Assembly (NCBI RefSeq): GCF_019710635.1
Contig: NZ_JAIFZS010000006.1
Span: 177,309-241,308, forward strand
Direction of reading: 5' to 3'
DNA: 64,000 nt
From: Mycolicibacterium xanthum
Lineage (GTDB): Bacteria > Actinomycetota > Actinomycetes > Mycobacteriales > Mycobacteriaceae
The notes beneath the pieces are model-generated. The model was not told where the DNA came from, did no database searches, and saw only the letters and a program-made list of their open reading frames with translations. This document shows positions 51,500 through 62,763 of this stretch, piece by piece (the first letter of the stretch is position 1; each line of letters opens with the position of its first letter). The translations under genes were made by a program, and so were the position numbers.

Positions 51500-52573
51500 C
51501 TAGACGATGTAACTTGTTGCCGACTGCAGGTGTTCGACGGCCTCGGCGACCATGCCCTCGATCAGCTCGGTACAGGACGGCAGGTCGTCGATGATGCCGG
51601 CGACCTGTCCGGAGGCCAGCACGCCGGCCTCGGTGTTGCCCTCGACCAGACCGGCCTTGAGCAGCATCGGCGTGTTGGCCGCCATCACGACCTGCGACCA
51701 CGTCAGATCCTTGCCGCGGCGCATCTCGAGGCCGTCGCTGATCATCGACCGCCACGTCATGCCGGTCAGCTTCTTGAACTTCTGCGCGTTGCGCACCGCC
51801 GCGGCGAAACCGCGGATGGGCGATCCGCTTTCCAGCTTCTCCACCAGGCCGGTCCGCAACACCCGGTGCGGCATGCCGTCGACGCGGGTGGAGACCACGG
51901 TGCCGTCCAGCGCCGCCGCCAGGTACCGCTGTTTGACCGCGTCGGGGACCGTGGAGTCCGAGGTCAGCAGGAACCGGGTGCCCATCGCGACACCGGCGGC
52001 GCCGTAGCACAGCGCGGCGGCCAGACCGCGGCCGTCGAAGAACCCGCCCGCCGCGATCACCGGCATGCCGGTGTCGGCCACCGCGTCGAGCACCGACGGC
52101 AACAGCAGCGTGGTGGCGATCGGGCCGGTGTGGCCACCGCCCTCACCGCCCTGCACGATCACCGCGTCGGCGCCCCAGCCCGCGACCTTCTTCGCGTGCT
52201 TGGCCAGCCCGACCGACGGAATAACCACCACGCCAGCCTCTTTGAGCCGGGCGATCAGGTCCGGCTTGGGGGCGAGGGCGAAGGAGGCGACCTTGACTCC
52301 TTCGCGGATCAGGACATCGACGCGGTCGTTCGCGTCACCGGCGTCGGCACGGATGTTGATACCGAACGGCTTGTCGGTGGCGGACTTCACCTTGGCCACC
52401 GCGGTCGTGAGCTCGTCCAGGGTCATCGTGGCCGAGGCCAGGATGCCCAGGCCGCCGGCGTTCGACGTCGCCGACACCAACCGCGCACCCGCCACCCAGC
52501 CCATCCCGGTCTGCACGACCGGATGCTCGATGCCGACGAGCTCGGTCAGCGGGGTTTTCAGTCGGGAGGTCAT
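51500..52573 (-). CDS. ipdC: IpdC, FMN-dependent 2-nitropropane-dioxygenase-like reductase of HIP catabolism
   Basis: The 357-residue TIM-barrel flavoprotein has HPVVQTGMGWVAGARLVSAT, the FMN-phosphate site VQGGEGGGHTG, and VIAAGGFFDGRGLAAALCYGAAGVAMGTRF. It corresponds to Rv3553 and acts in ring C/D breakdown. It starts 8 bp after ipdB. ATG at 52573. Confidence 0.92.
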   Translation of the reverse strand: MTSRLKTPLTELVGIEHPVVQTGMGWVAGARLVSATSNAGGLGILASATMTLDELTTAVAKVKSATDKPFGINIRADAGDANDRVDVLIREGVKVASFALAPKPDLIARLKEAGVVVIPSVGLAKHAKKVAGWGADAVIVQGGEGGGHTGPIATTLLLPSVLDAVADTGMPVIAAGGFFDGRGLAAALCYGAAGVAMGTRFLLTSDSTVPDAVKQRYLAAALDGTVVSTRVDGMPHRVLRTGLVEKLESGSPIRGFAAAVRNAQKFKKLTGMTWRSMISDGLEMRRGKDLTWSQVVMAANTPMLLKAGLVEGNTEAGVLASGQVAGIIDDLPSCTELIEGMVAEAVEHLQSATSYIV

Positions 52574-52581
52574 ACCGTTTC

Positions 52582-53324
52582 CTACTTCACCTCTCGGTCC
52601 CGCAGGCCCTTCGGGTCGATGACCTCGCGCAGCAGGCGCTGCTCGTCACCGGTGGGCAGCCGGGTGGTGTCGGCTTCGGCGAGCCCGTGCACCTCGAAGG
52701 AGGTGTTCTCGGTGACCTGGTCTGCCGTCACACCGGGATGCAGTGAGACCGACCGCATCCGGTGCTCGGGCCCGTTGAAGTCGAACACGCCGAGGTTGGT
52801 GACCACGCGGAAGACGTTGACGAACCGGTAGGCCGGGTTGTCGGGATCGACCTTGTCCCAACCGATCCCGGACACGATGTCGACGGAGTCGCAGAACACC
52901 CGCGTGGAGTGATTGCCCACCCAGTAGCTGGTCGCATGGTTGATGGTGTTGCCCGGCGCCCCGCGCACGCCGAACATCTGCCGGGTCGGATGCTGCAGCG
53001 GGCCGAAGGCCGAGAGGTTCTGGTTGCCGTAGCGGTCGATCTGGTTGGCGCCCATCACGACGTGGCGGCGACCCCACGCCAGGGTCTCGAACACCCGGCC
53101 GAACGGCATCCACCCCTCGATGGCCGCGGCCGCCCCGATGGCCGGGGTGTCGGCGATCAGCCGGGCCTCGCCGTCGGTCAGCAGGATGTCGGGGGAGAAG
53201 GTGAGGCGGGCCAGTCGGGCGCCGACCGAGACGATGGTGGTCATCGGGCTGACCATGATCTCGCCGGCGTCGCGGAACAGCTCGGCGCAGGCGACGGCGC
53301 ACACTTCGGCACGGGTTACCGAGA

Positions 53325-53328
<4 letters not shown>
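52582..53328 (-). CDS. ipdB: IpdB, beta subunit of the COCHEA-CoA ring-C hydrolase
   Basis: The 248-residue CoA-transferase-like subunit has SPMTTIVSVGARLARLTFSP and MGANQIDRYGNQNLSAFGPL. IpdAB has the fold of class I CoA-transferases but hydrolyses the last steroid ring. The GTG at 53328 overlaps the ipdA stop. Corresponds to Rv3552. Confidence 0.93.
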
Positions 53329-54224
<896 letters not shown>

Positions 54225-54282
54225 CGTTCCCCCAGTCGTCCCCTGCGCTGCGCGCGTGGGCCCATCGCTCCTACCCGCCGAA

Positions 54283-55050
54283 TCATCTCGCTCCCTTGTC
54301 GGTGCCCGCGAAGGCATCGCGGTGCTCGTCGGAGACGCCGGAGAGGTTGAGCTCGAAGGTGAAGCCCTGCTCCATCCGGTAGCTGGAGTTCACCTTCTGC
54401 ACGTCGATGAAGTTCAGTGCCTCCTTGGCCGCGCGGATCACCCGGGTGTCCTTGGCGGCGATGTCGCGTGCCACCCGCAGCGCGGCCTCGTCGAGTTCGT
54501 CGCGCGGCACCACCTCGTGCACCGAGCCGAAATGGTGCAGGGTCTGGGCGTCGACGGTCGCCGCGGTGAAGAACAGTCGGCGCATCATGTGCTGGGGCAC
54601 CAGCCGGGACAGGTGGGTGGCCGCGCCCAGTGCGCCACGCTCCACCTCGGGCAGGCCGAACGTCGCATCGTCGGAGGCGACGATCACGTCGGCGTTGCCG
54701 ACCAGGCCGATGCCGCCGCCGACGCAGAACCCGTTGACCGCCGCCACGACGGGCACCGCACACTCGTACACGGCGCGAAACGCCTCGTAGCACCCGCGGT
54801 TGGCGTCCAGAAGAGCGGTGAAGCCCGCCCCCTCTGCTTTCGTCCGTTGCATCTCTTTGATGTCCACCCCGGCGTTGAATCCGCGACCCTCGGCCCGCAG
54901 GATCACCACGTGGGTGCCCGCGTCACGTCCGGCGGCGGTGATGGTGTCGGAGAGCTCGAACCAGCCCCGGGACGGAATCGCGTTGACGGGCGGGTAGTCG
55001 ACGGTGACCGAGACGATGCCCGGTTCCACGTTCTTTGTGCTGACGGTCAT
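54283..55050 (-). CDS. echA20: EchA20, crotonase-family hydrolase opening steroid ring D
   Basis: The 255-residue crotonase has the oxyanion segments RAEGRGFNAGVDIKEMQ and NGFCVGGGIGLVGNADVIVASD. EchA20 hydrolyses ring D of HIP-derived CoA thioesters. ATG at 55050 behind CAGGAG; a TTG one codon earlier is also possible. First gene of echA20-ipdA-ipdB-ipdC; divergent from an SDR over a KstR2 site. Corresponds to Rv3550. Confidence 0.92.
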   Translation of the reverse strand: MTVSTKNVEPGIVSVTVDYPPVNAIPSRGWFELSDTITAAGRDAGTHVVILRAEGRGFNAGVDIKEMQRTKAEGAGFTALLDANRGCYEAFRAVYECAVPVVAAVNGFCVGGGIGLVGNADVIVASDDATFGLPEVERGALGAATHLSRLVPQHMMRRLFFTAATVDAQTLHHFGSVHEVVPRDELDEAALRVARDIAAKDTRVIRAAKEALNFIDVQKVNSSYRMEQGFTFELNLSGVSDEHRDAFAGTDKGAR

Positions 55051-55083
55051 CAATGACTCCTGGTCTCCCGGGTCGGCTACCTA

Positions 55084-55097
55084 AGCAAGCACTTGCT
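55084..55097. promoter_or_regulatory. KstR2 operator between echA20 and the Rv3549c homologue
   Basis: AGCAAGCACTTGCT fits AnCAAGnnCTTGnT fully. On the right side TACGCT (55101-55106) stands six bases before the GTG at 55113, again a leaderless arrangement, with the same distance between operator and start as at fadE30. Confidence 0.93.
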
Positions 55098-55112
55098 TGG
55101 TACGCTAGCACA

Positions 55113-55904
55113 GTGACTGACGCCGTCGACAGCGCATCCCCGGCGTTCCGGCTGGGCCTGGCCGGCCGGGTCGTGCTCGTCACCGGCGGTGTGCGTGGCG
55201 TCGGCGCGGGGATCAGCAGGGTTTTCGCCGGCCAGGGCGCCACCGTGGTGACCTGCGCCCGGCGCCCGGTGGAGGGCAGCCCATACGAGTTTCGGGCTTG
55301 CGACATCCGCGACGACGAGTCGGTCACGGCGCTCGTCGACGGGATCGTCGCCGACCACGGCGGCATCGACGTCGTGGTGAACAATGCCGGCGGCTCGCCC
55401 TACGTCCCGGCCGCCGAGGCGTCGGCGAGGTTCAGCCGAAAGATCGTCGAGCTCAACCTGCTCGGCGCGCTGTCGGTGTCGACGCACGCCAACGCCGTCA
55501 TGCAGGGGCAGGACCGCGGCGGCTCGATCGTCAACATCAGCAGTGTCAGTGGCCGTCGACCCACTCCGGGCACGGTGGCCTACGGTGCCGCGAAGGCGGG
55601 TATGGAGAACATGACCACCACGCTGGCGGTCGAGTGGGCGCCCAAGGTGCGGGTGAACACCGTCGTGGTCGGCATGGTCGAGACCGAGCAGGCCGAACTG
55701 TTCTACGGCGACGCCGACTCCATCGCGGCGATCTCCCGCAATGTGCCACTGGGGCGGCTGGCCACACCGGAGGACATCGGTTGGGCCGCAGCCTTTCTCG
55801 CCTCGGATGCGGCGGGCTACATCAGCGGCGCGTCGCTGGAGGTGCACGGCGGCGGCGAACCGCCACACTATCTGTCGACCACCACGGCGGACATCGGTAG
55901 GTAA
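55113..55904 (+). CDS. Short-chain dehydrogenase (Rv3549c homologue)
   Basis: The 263-residue SDR has VVLVTGGVRGVGAGISRVF, VVVNNAGGSPYVP, Ser in IVNISSVSG and YGAAKAG. It is KstR2-controlled, so a reaction on ring C/D intermediates is likely, but its substrate is not known to me. GTG start at 55113, probably leaderless. Confidence 0.88.
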   Translation: MTDAVDSASPAFRLGLAGRVVLVTGGVRGVGAGISRVFAGQGATVVTCARRPVEGSPYEFRACDIRDDESVTALVDGIVADHGGIDVVVNNAGGSPYVPAAEASARFSRKIVELNLLGALSVSTHANAVMQGQDRGGSIVNISSVSGRRPTPGTVAYGAAKAGMENMTTTLAVEWAPKVRVNTVVVGMVETEQAELFYGDADSIAAISRNVPLGRLATPEDIGWAAAFLASDAAGYISGASLEVHGGGEPPHYLSTTTADIGR

Positions 55905-55916
55905 GGAGACAACGTA

Positions 55917-56822
55917 ATGGGACTGCTCGACGGCCGCGTGGTCATCGTGACGGGAGCCGGCGGCGGGATCGGCCGGGCGCACGCGCTGGCATTCGCCGCC
56001 GAGGGCGCGCGGGTGGTGGTCAACGACATCGGTGTCGGCCTGGACGGCTCACCGGCCGGTGGCGGCAGCGCGGCCCAGGGCGTGGTCGACGAGATCGTCG
56101 CGGCCGGTGGGGAAGCCGTCACCAGCGGCGCCAACGTCGCGGACTGGGCGCAGGCCGAGGGGTTGATCCACACCGCCATAGATAGTTTCGGTGCGCTCGA
56201 CGTGCTGGTGAACAACGCGGGCATCGTGCGCGACCGGATGTTCGCCAACACCAGCGAGGACGAGTTCGACGCCGTCATCGCCGTGCATCTGAAGGGGCAC
56301 TTCGCGACGATGAAACATGCCGCCGCCTACTGGCGGGCGCAGTCGAAGGCCGGCCACAGCGTCGATGCCCGCATCATCAACACGAGTTCCGGCGCCGGCC
56401 TACAGGGCAGCGTGGGACAGGCGAACTACAGCGCCGCCAAGGCGGGCATCGCGGCGCTGACGCTGGTCGCCGCGGCCGAGATGGGACGCTACGGGGTCGC
56501 CGTCAACGCCATCGCGCCGTCGGCGCGCACCCGGATGACCGAAACGGTCTTCGCCGAGATGATGTCGACCCAGGACGACGACTTCGACGCGATGGCCCCG
56601 GAGAACGTCTCGCCGCTGGTGGTGTGGCTGGGCAGCGTGGAGTCCCGCGACGTCACCGGCAGGGTCTTCGAGGTCGAGGGCGGCAAGATCCGGGTCGCCG
56701 AGGGCTGGGCGCACGGCCCGCAGATCGACAAGGGTGCCAGATGGGATCCCGCCGAGCTCGGCCCCGTCGTCGGTGATCTGCTGGCCAAGGCTCGGCCGGC
56801 GGTGCCGGTGTACGGGGCCTGA
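55917..56822 (+). CDS. Short-chain dehydrogenase (Rv3548c homologue)
   Basis: The 301-residue SDR has VVIVTGAGGGIGRAHALAFA, DVLVNNAGIVRDRMF and YSAAKAGIAAL, with a C-terminal extension (WAHGPQIDKGARWDPAELG) like the multifunctional-enzyme-type dehydrogenases. A (3R)-hydroxyacyl-CoA substrate is possible. ATG at 55917 behind AAGGAG, 12 bp after the previous SDR. Confidence 0.88.
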   Translation: MGLLDGRVVIVTGAGGGIGRAHALAFAAEGARVVVNDIGVGLDGSPAGGGSAAQGVVDEIVAAGGEAVTSGANVADWAQAEGLIHTAIDSFGALDVLVNNAGIVRDRMFANTSEDEFDAVIAVHLKGHFATMKHAAAYWRAQSKAGHSVDARIINTSSGAGLQGSVGQANYSAAKAGIAALTLVAAAEMGRYGVAVNAIAPSARTRMTETVFAEMMSTQDDDFDAMAPENVSPLVVWLGSVESRDVTGRVFEVEGGKIRVAEGWAHGPQIDKGARWDPAELGPVVGDLLAKARPAVPVYGA

Positions 56823-57058
56823 GATCGGCCCGGTCCCCGGAGCGGCTCGTCGCGTTCTTGTCCCCGGCCGGCGCCGACGTGTGGTGTCCGTCGTTCGCTG
56901 TCGTGCAACGGTCTGGTCGCGATCAAATCGACCTTGCAGCCGCGGCGTCCCCCAGAGCCTCTTGTCCAGCAGTCGAGGTTGTGTTCCAACGCCACTCGGA
57001 GCCGAATGAAGTCTTGCCACCTCCGCAACGTGGACAACGGGCTGCGACAGCCGGCTTC
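56823..57058. other. Intergenic stretch, 236 bp, no supported gene
   Basis: The stretch lies between the convergent SDR and Ddn-like genes. Its GC content looks lower than its flanks and there is an open minus-strand frame (from 57037), but that frame has no recognised family and runs antisense into the SDR gene. I see no clear terminator hairpin and no tRNA. It may be decayed coding sequence. Confidence 0.5.
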
Positions 57059-57538
57059 TCAGGCCGGGTCGCAGATCAGGATCGGAATCTTGCGGTCGGT
57101 GTAGGACCGGTAGTTCGGGTAGTCCGGGTACATCGCGTCGAGCTTCGGCCAGTACTCGTCGCGCTCGGCGTCGGTGGCTTCGCGGGCGACGAGATCGAGT
57201 GTCTCGTGCTTGGTCTGGAATCTCACCTTGGGATCGGCCTTGATGTTCAGGTACCACATCGGATGGGTGTGGCGGCCGGCCTGGGACGCCACCAGCACGA
57301 TGCGTCGTCCCTCCTGCAGGAACAGCAGCGGGACGTCGCGGGGCTCACCGGTCTTGCGGCCGACGGTGGTGAGGATGCCGACCTCGGAGCCGTGCAGGAA
57401 CTTGTCGCCGAACCGTCCGTTCGTCTTCTTGAACAGCCACGTCTGCGCGCGTGACATCCACTTGATTCCGAACCCGACCGCGCTGGAGTTCAGGCTCTTG
57501 ATCTGCTTGTCGTTCAGCGGACGGGAAGGGTTGGCCAC
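57059..57538 (-). CDS. F420-dependent nitroreductase-family protein (Ddn homologue)
   Basis: The 159-residue split-barrel protein has LTTVGRKTGEPRDVPLLFL, HPMWYLNIKADPKVRFQ and the C-terminal YPDYPNYRSYTDRKIPILIC, all typical of Ddn (Rv3547), the enzyme that activates pretomanid and may act as an F420-dependent quinone reductase. Position beside fadA5 is conserved. Activity on nitroimidazoles cannot be assumed; a more distant N-terminus is seen here. Confidence 0.87.
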   Translation of the reverse strand: MANPSRPLNDKQIKSLNSSAVGFGIKWMSRAQTWLFKKTNGRFGDKFLHGSEVGILTTVGRKTGEPRDVPLLFLQEGRRIVLVASQAGRHTHPMWYLNIKADPKVRFQTKHETLDLVAREATDAERDEYWPKLDAMYPDYPNYRSYTDRKIPILICDPA

Positions 57539-57547
57539 GGATGCACC

Positions 57548-57934
57548 TTATCGGGTGAGAAACGGTCGGATGGAAGCGTTGATGTGGTGGATCTGGGCGC
57601 GTCCCGCCGGATCGTCGGCCGGGATCAGGAACGTTTCGTCGACGCGCGCACCGACCCGGCGGCCGGCCAGCGCCGGTTTGGTCGACAGTTCGAACCGGGC
57701 GCGCACGGTATCGCCGTCCACAGTGAACTCCGGCGCCGAGACCTCCCGGATGACCCGGTACTGCGGGCCCCGATTCAGGCTGCGGCGCAGGTGGTTTCCG
57801 GAGAAGCCGGTCTTGAGCCCGACCTCCACGCGGGTGCATCCCGGCGCGAACGGCACGGCATCGGCGTCGTGGCTGGCCAGCGCGCTGATGTAGGCCTGGG
57901 CCGCGGCGATGCGGTCCGCATCGGAGATTCCCAC
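57548..57934 (-). CDS. SnoaL/NTF2-like protein, unknown function
   Basis: A 128-residue protein with the length and pattern of small alpha-plus-beta barrel proteins (initial helix AAAQAYISALASHDADAVPF, then strands, and an ending REVSAPEFTVDG, DETFLIPADD). I take it as SnoaL-like by pattern only. The GTG start at 57934 is one base after the fadA5 stop, so it is co-transcribed with fadA5 and the Ddn homologue and so is likely under KstR control. Confidence 0.65.
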   Translation of the reverse strand: MGISDADRIAAAQAYISALASHDADAVPFAPGCTRVEVGLKTGFSGNHLRRSLNRGPQYRVIREVSAPEFTVDGDTVRARFELSTKPALAGRRVGARVDETFLIPADDPAGRAQIHHINASIRPFLTR

Positions 57935-57935
57935 C

Positions 57936-59120
<1,185 letters not shown>

Positions 59121-59121
59121 C

Positions 59122-59135
59122 TAGAACACGTTTCA
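59122..59135. promoter_or_regulatory. KstR operator proximal to fadA5
   Basis: TAGAACACGTTTCA fits TnnAACnnGTTnnA in all fixed positions. It is 11 bp from the fadA5 start and overlaps its apparent -10. Confidence 0.88.
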
Positions 59136-59200
59136 TTACTCTGACAAGCGGGGATGCCCTCGTGCCTTTCATCTGCGTAGAAGCCATGTTTTACTGGCAC

Positions 59201-59214
59201 TAGAACACGTTGCA
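59201..59214. promoter_or_regulatory. KstR operator proximal to cyp125
   Basis: TAGAACACGTTGCA fits TnnAACnnGTTnnA in all fixed positions. It is 18 bp before the cyp125 ATG. Confidence 0.88.
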
Positions 59215-59232
59215 ATTGAGGAGTGCACCACA

Positions 59233-60570
59233 ATGCCCGGCGCCAATTCTTGCCCCGTCAGCCCTGAGTTCGACTTCCTCGACGCGACCCTGAACCTGGA
59301 GCGTCTGCCGGTCGAGGAGCTCGCCGAGTTGCGCAAGAGCGAGCCTATCCACTGGGTCGACGTGCCCGGCGGGACCTGTGGGTTCGGCGACAAGGGCTAC
59401 TGGCTCGTCACCCGGCACGCCGACGTCAAGGAAGTCTCCAGGCACAGCGACATCTTCGGCAGCTCCCCGGACGGCGCCATCCCGACGTGGCCGCAGGGGA
59501 TGACCCGCGACGCGATCGATCTGCAGAAGGCCGTCCTGCTGAACATGGATGCACCCCAGCACACCCGGCTGCGCAAGATCATCTCCCGCGGGTTCACGCC
59601 GCGGGCCGTCGGGCGACTCGAGGCCGAGTTGAAGGTCCGTGCCCACAAGATCGCCGAGTCGGCCGCGGCGCAGGGCTCCGGCGACTTCGTCGAGCAGGTG
59701 TCGTGCGAGCTCCCGCTGCAGGCCATCGCCGGCCTGATCGGTGTCCCGCAGGAGGACCGCGACAAGCTGTTCCGCTGGTCCAACGAGATGACCGCCGGTG
59801 AGGATCCGGAGTACGCCGACGTCGATCCGGCCATGTCGTCGTTCGAGCTCATCACCTATGCGATGCAGATGGCCGAGCAGCGCAAGAAGAACCCGACCGA
59901 TGACATCGTGACGAAGCTGATCGAGGCCGACATCGAGGGCGAGAAGCTCTCCGACGACGAGTTCGGCTTCTTCGTGGTCATGCTGGCGGTGGCGGGCAAC
60001 GAGACCACCCGCAACTCCATCACCCACGGGATGATCGCGTTCTCGCAGCACCCCGACCAGTGGGAGTTGTACAAGAAGGAGCGCCCGGAGACCGCCGCCG
60101 ACGAGATCGTCCGCTGGGCCACCCCGGTGTCGGCGTTCCAGCGCACGGCGCTCGAGGACACCGAGCTCGGCGGGGTGAAGATCAAGAAGGGCGAGCGCGT
60201 CGTGATGTCCTACCGCTCGGCGAATTTCGACGAAGAGGTGTTCGATCACCCCTACGACTTCAACATCATGCGCGACCCGAACCCGCACGTCGGGTTCGGT
60301 GGCACCGGGGCGCACTATTGCATCGGCGCCAACCTCGCCAAGATGACCATCAACCTGATCTTGAATGCGGTGGCCGACACCATGCCCGACCTGAAGCCGA
60401 TCGGTGAGCCCGAGCGGCTCAAGTCGGGCTGGCTCAACGGCATAAAGCACTGGCAGGTTGACTACACGGGTAGCTGCCCCGCCGGCGAGCCGGCGAATCG
60501 GGCCTCGGCCGGCGAGCCGGCGAATCAGACCTCGGCCGGCGAGCCGGCGAATCAGACCTCGGCCGGCTAG
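59233..60570 (+). CDS. cyp125: CYP125, steroid C26/C27 monooxygenase with a repeat tail
   Basis: The 445-residue cytochrome P450 oxidises the terminal methyl of cholest-4-en-3-one, starting side-chain breakdown. It has the I-helix AGNETTRNS, ExxR in ADEIVRWATPV region and heme Cys363 in FGGTGAHYCIGAN. The body ends with the conserved WLNGIKHWQVDYTG; then comes a repeat tail (about residues 417-445) made of AGEPANQTS units, absent from M. tuberculosis CYP125. ATG at 59233 behind GAGGAG. First gene of cyp125-fadE28-fadE29-chsH2-chsH1. Confidence 0.95.
   Translation: MPGANSCPVSPEFDFLDATLNLERLPVEELAELRKSEPIHWVDVPGGTCGFGDKGYWLVTRHADVKEVSRHSDIFGSSPDGAIPTWPQGMTRDAIDLQKAVLLNMDAPQHTRLRKIISRGFTPRAVGRLEAELKVRAHKIAESAAAQGSGDFVEQVSCELPLQAIAGLIGVPQEDRDKLFRWSNEMTAGEDPEYADVDPAMSSFELITYAMQMAEQRKKNPTDDIVTKLIEADIEGEKLSDDEFGFFVVMLAVAGNETTRNSITHGMIAFSQHPDQWELYKKERPETAADEIVRWATPVSAFQRTALEDTELGGVKIKKGERVVMSYRSANFDEEVFDHPYDFNIMRDPNPHVGFGGTGAHYCIGANLAKMTINLILNAVADTMPDLKPIGEPERLKSGWLNGIKHWQVDYTGSCPAGEPANRASAGEPANQTSAGEPANQTSAG
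60481..60567 (+). repeat. 27-bp tandem repeat at the 3' end of cyp125 (three copies)
   Basis: Units at 60481, 60508 and 60535 begin GCCGGCGAGCCGGCGAATC; the second and third are identical and the first differs in two bases. A six-base remnant and the TAG follow. Each unit codes nine residues, so copy changes keep the frame. Confidence 0.93.
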
Positions 60571-60597
60571 ACCGCAGAAGACTCGAGGAGGAGTCGG

Positions 60598-61599
60598 GTG
60601 GATTTCAGTCCAGACGAAGGACAGCAGGCCGTCGCCGACGTGGTGACCTCGGTGCTCGAGCGCGACAACAGCTGGGATGCCCTGGTGTCCGGTGGCGTGA
60701 CCGCGCTGGCTGTCCCGGAGCGGATCGGCGGCGACGGCGTCGGTCTGGCCGAGATCGCGACCGCGCTGACCGAGATCGGCAGGCACGGCACCGTCAGCCC
60801 CGCGCCGGCGACGTTGGGTGCCACGGCGGTGCTGCTCGACCTGGCCACCGAGGCCCAGCAGGACCGCTGGCTGGCCGGTGTCGCGAAGGGGTCCGTGCTG
60901 ACGCTCGCGTTGAACGAACCCGGCGCACCGCTGCCCGACCGGCCGGGCGTCGTGCTGTCCGGCGGGAAGCTCAACGGCACCAAGATCGCGGTCGGCTATG
61001 CGCAACAAGCGGATTGGATTGTCGTGACGGCCGATTCCGGCGTCGTGGTGGTGGCCCGTGACGCTGATGGTGTGCAGGTGACGTCGACCCCCGCTGCCAA
61101 CGGGGGCAAGGAGGCGACGGTGTCGTTCACCGATGTCGCCGTTGCCGACGAGGACGTGCTGGCCGGCGCCGAACCGGCCCGGGTGAACCAGCTCGCGCTG
61201 GCCGCGGTGGGGGCCTTCGCCGCGGGGTTGGTCGCCGGAGCGTTGCGCCTGACCGCTGATTATGTCGGCAGCCGTGAACAGTTCGGCAAGCCGCTGTCCA
61301 CGTTCCAGACGGTGGCCGCTCAGCTCGCGGAGGTCTACATCGCCTCGCGCACCATCACGTTGGCTTCGAACGCGGTGACGTGGGAACTGTCGCAGGGCCG
61401 GGACGCCACAACGGATCTCGATATCCTCGGGTACTGGATCACCTCACAGGCACCGCCGGCGATGCAGCTCTGCCACCACCTGCACGGCGGGATGGGCATG
61501 GACATCGACTACCCGATGGACCGGTACTACTCGACGATCAAGGACCTCACCCGACTGTTGGGCGGTCGGTCACACCGCCTCGATCTGGTGGGAGCGTAA
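60598..61599 (+). CDS. fadE28: FadE28 (ChsE1), acyl-CoA dehydrogenase subunit
   Basis: The 333-residue subunit pairs with FadE29 as an alpha2beta2 enzyme that dehydrogenates the three-carbon steroid side chain. It has SREQFGKPLSTFQTVAAQLAE and HHLHGGMGMDIDYPMDRYYS. The protein is shorter than normal ACADs, as expected for the partner lacking part of the active site. GTG at 60598 behind CGAGGAGG; its stop abuts the fadE29 ATG. Confidence 0.94.
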   Translation: MDFSPDEGQQAVADVVTSVLERDNSWDALVSGGVTALAVPERIGGDGVGLAEIATALTEIGRHGTVSPAPATLGATAVLLDLATEAQQDRWLAGVAKGSVLTLALNEPGAPLPDRPGVVLSGGKLNGTKIAVGYAQQADWIVVTADSGVVVVARDADGVQVTSTPAANGGKEATVSFTDVAVADEDVLAGAEPARVNQLALAAVGAFAAGLVAGALRLTADYVGSREQFGKPLSTFQTVAAQLAEVYIASRTITLASNAVTWELSQGRDATTDLDILGYWITSQAPPAMQLCHHLHGGMGMDIDYPMDRYYSTIKDLTRLLGGRSHRLDLVGA

Positions 61600-62763
61600 A
61601 TGTACATCGAACTGACACCCGAGCAGAAGCAACTGCAAGCCGAACTGCGCGAGTACTTCTCGAATCTGATCTCCCCGGAGGAGAGCAAGGCGATGGAGAA
61701 GGATCGCCACAACGACGCTTACCGCGCCGTCATCAAGCGGATGGGATCCGATGGCAAGCTCGGTGTGGGCTGGCCCAAGGAGTTCGGTGGGCTGGGGTTC
61801 GGCCCGATCGAGCAGTCGATCTTCGTCAACGAGGCACAGCGCGCCGACGTCCCACTGCCTGCCGTCACGCTGCAGACCGTCGGTCCCACGCTGCAGCAGT
61901 ATGGGACCGAGGCGCAGAAGCAGAAGTTCCTGCCCGCCATCCTGGCCGGGGAGGTTCACTTCGCGATCGGCTACACCGAGCCTGAGGCCGGCACCGACCT
62001 CGCCTCGTTGCGCACCACCGCGGTTCGGCAGGGCGACGAATATATCGTCAATGGGCAGAAGGTGTTCACCACCGGTGGTCATGACGCCGACTACATCTGG
62101 CTGGCCTGCCGAACCGACCCGAATGCCGCCAAACACAAGGGCATCTCGATCCTCATCGTGGACACGAAGGATCCCGGCTACTCATGGACGCCGATGATCC
62201 TGTCCGACGGTGCCCACCACACCAACGCGACCTACTACACCGATGTGAGGGTGCCCGCCGACATGCTCGTCGGCGAGGAGAACGGCGGCTGGCGGCTGAT
62301 CACCACCCAGCTGAACAACGAGCGGGTGATGCTCGGTCCGGCAGGACGTTTCGGTTCGCTCTACGATCGTGTGCACGAGTGGGCATCCAAACCGCTTGCC
62401 AACGGGGACATCCCGATCGAGCACGACGACGTCAAGCGTTCGCTGGGCGAGTTGAAGGCCATGTGGCGGATCAACGAGCTGCTCAACTGGCAGGTCGCAG
62501 CGGCCGGGGAGACGATCGACGTCGCGGATGCCGCTGCCACCAAGGTGTTCGGTACCGAGCGCATCCAGTACGCCGGCCGGCTGGCCGAGGAGATCGTCGG
62601 CAGGTACGGCAATCCCGCCGACCCGGAGACCGCCGAGCTGCTGCGCTGGCTCGACGCACAGACCAAGCGAAACCTGGTGATCACGTTCGGTGGTGGGGTC
62701 AACGAGGTGATGCGCGAGATGATCGCCGCCGCCGGCCTCAAGGTCCCGAGGGTTCCGCGGTGA
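61600..62763 (+). CDS. fadE29: FadE29 (ChsE2), acyl-CoA dehydrogenase catalytic subunit
   Basis: The 387-residue ACAD has YTEPEAGTDLASLRTTAVRQ, NGQKVFTTGGHDADYIWLAC and ITFGGGVNEVMREMIAAAGL. With FadE28 it forms the complete FAD site. Starts immediately after the fadE28 stop. Its TGA is the first base triplet of a 32-bp repeat array that links it to chsH2. Confidence 0.94.
   Translation: MYIELTPEQKQLQAELREYFSNLISPEESKAMEKDRHNDAYRAVIKRMGSDGKLGVGWPKEFGGLGFGPIEQSIFVNEAQRADVPLPAVTLQTVGPTLQQYGTEAQKQKFLPAILAGEVHFAIGYTEPEAGTDLASLRTTAVRQGDEYIVNGQKVFTTGGHDADYIWLACRTDPNAAKHKGISILIVDTKDPGYSWTPMILSDGAHHTNATYYTDVRVPADMLVGEENGGWRLITTQLNNERVMLGPAGRFGSLYDRVHEWASKPLANGDIPIEHDDVKRSLGELKAMWRINELLNWQVAAAGETIDVADAAATKVFGTERIQYAGRLAEEIVGRYGNPADPETAELLRWLDAQTKRNLVITFGGGVNEVMREMIAAAGLKVPRVPR

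Noticed and set aside
56489..57037. 182-codon minus-strand frame in the gap before the Ddn homologue
   Set aside because: Most of it is antisense to the Rv3548c homologue and the remainder shows no recognised family.
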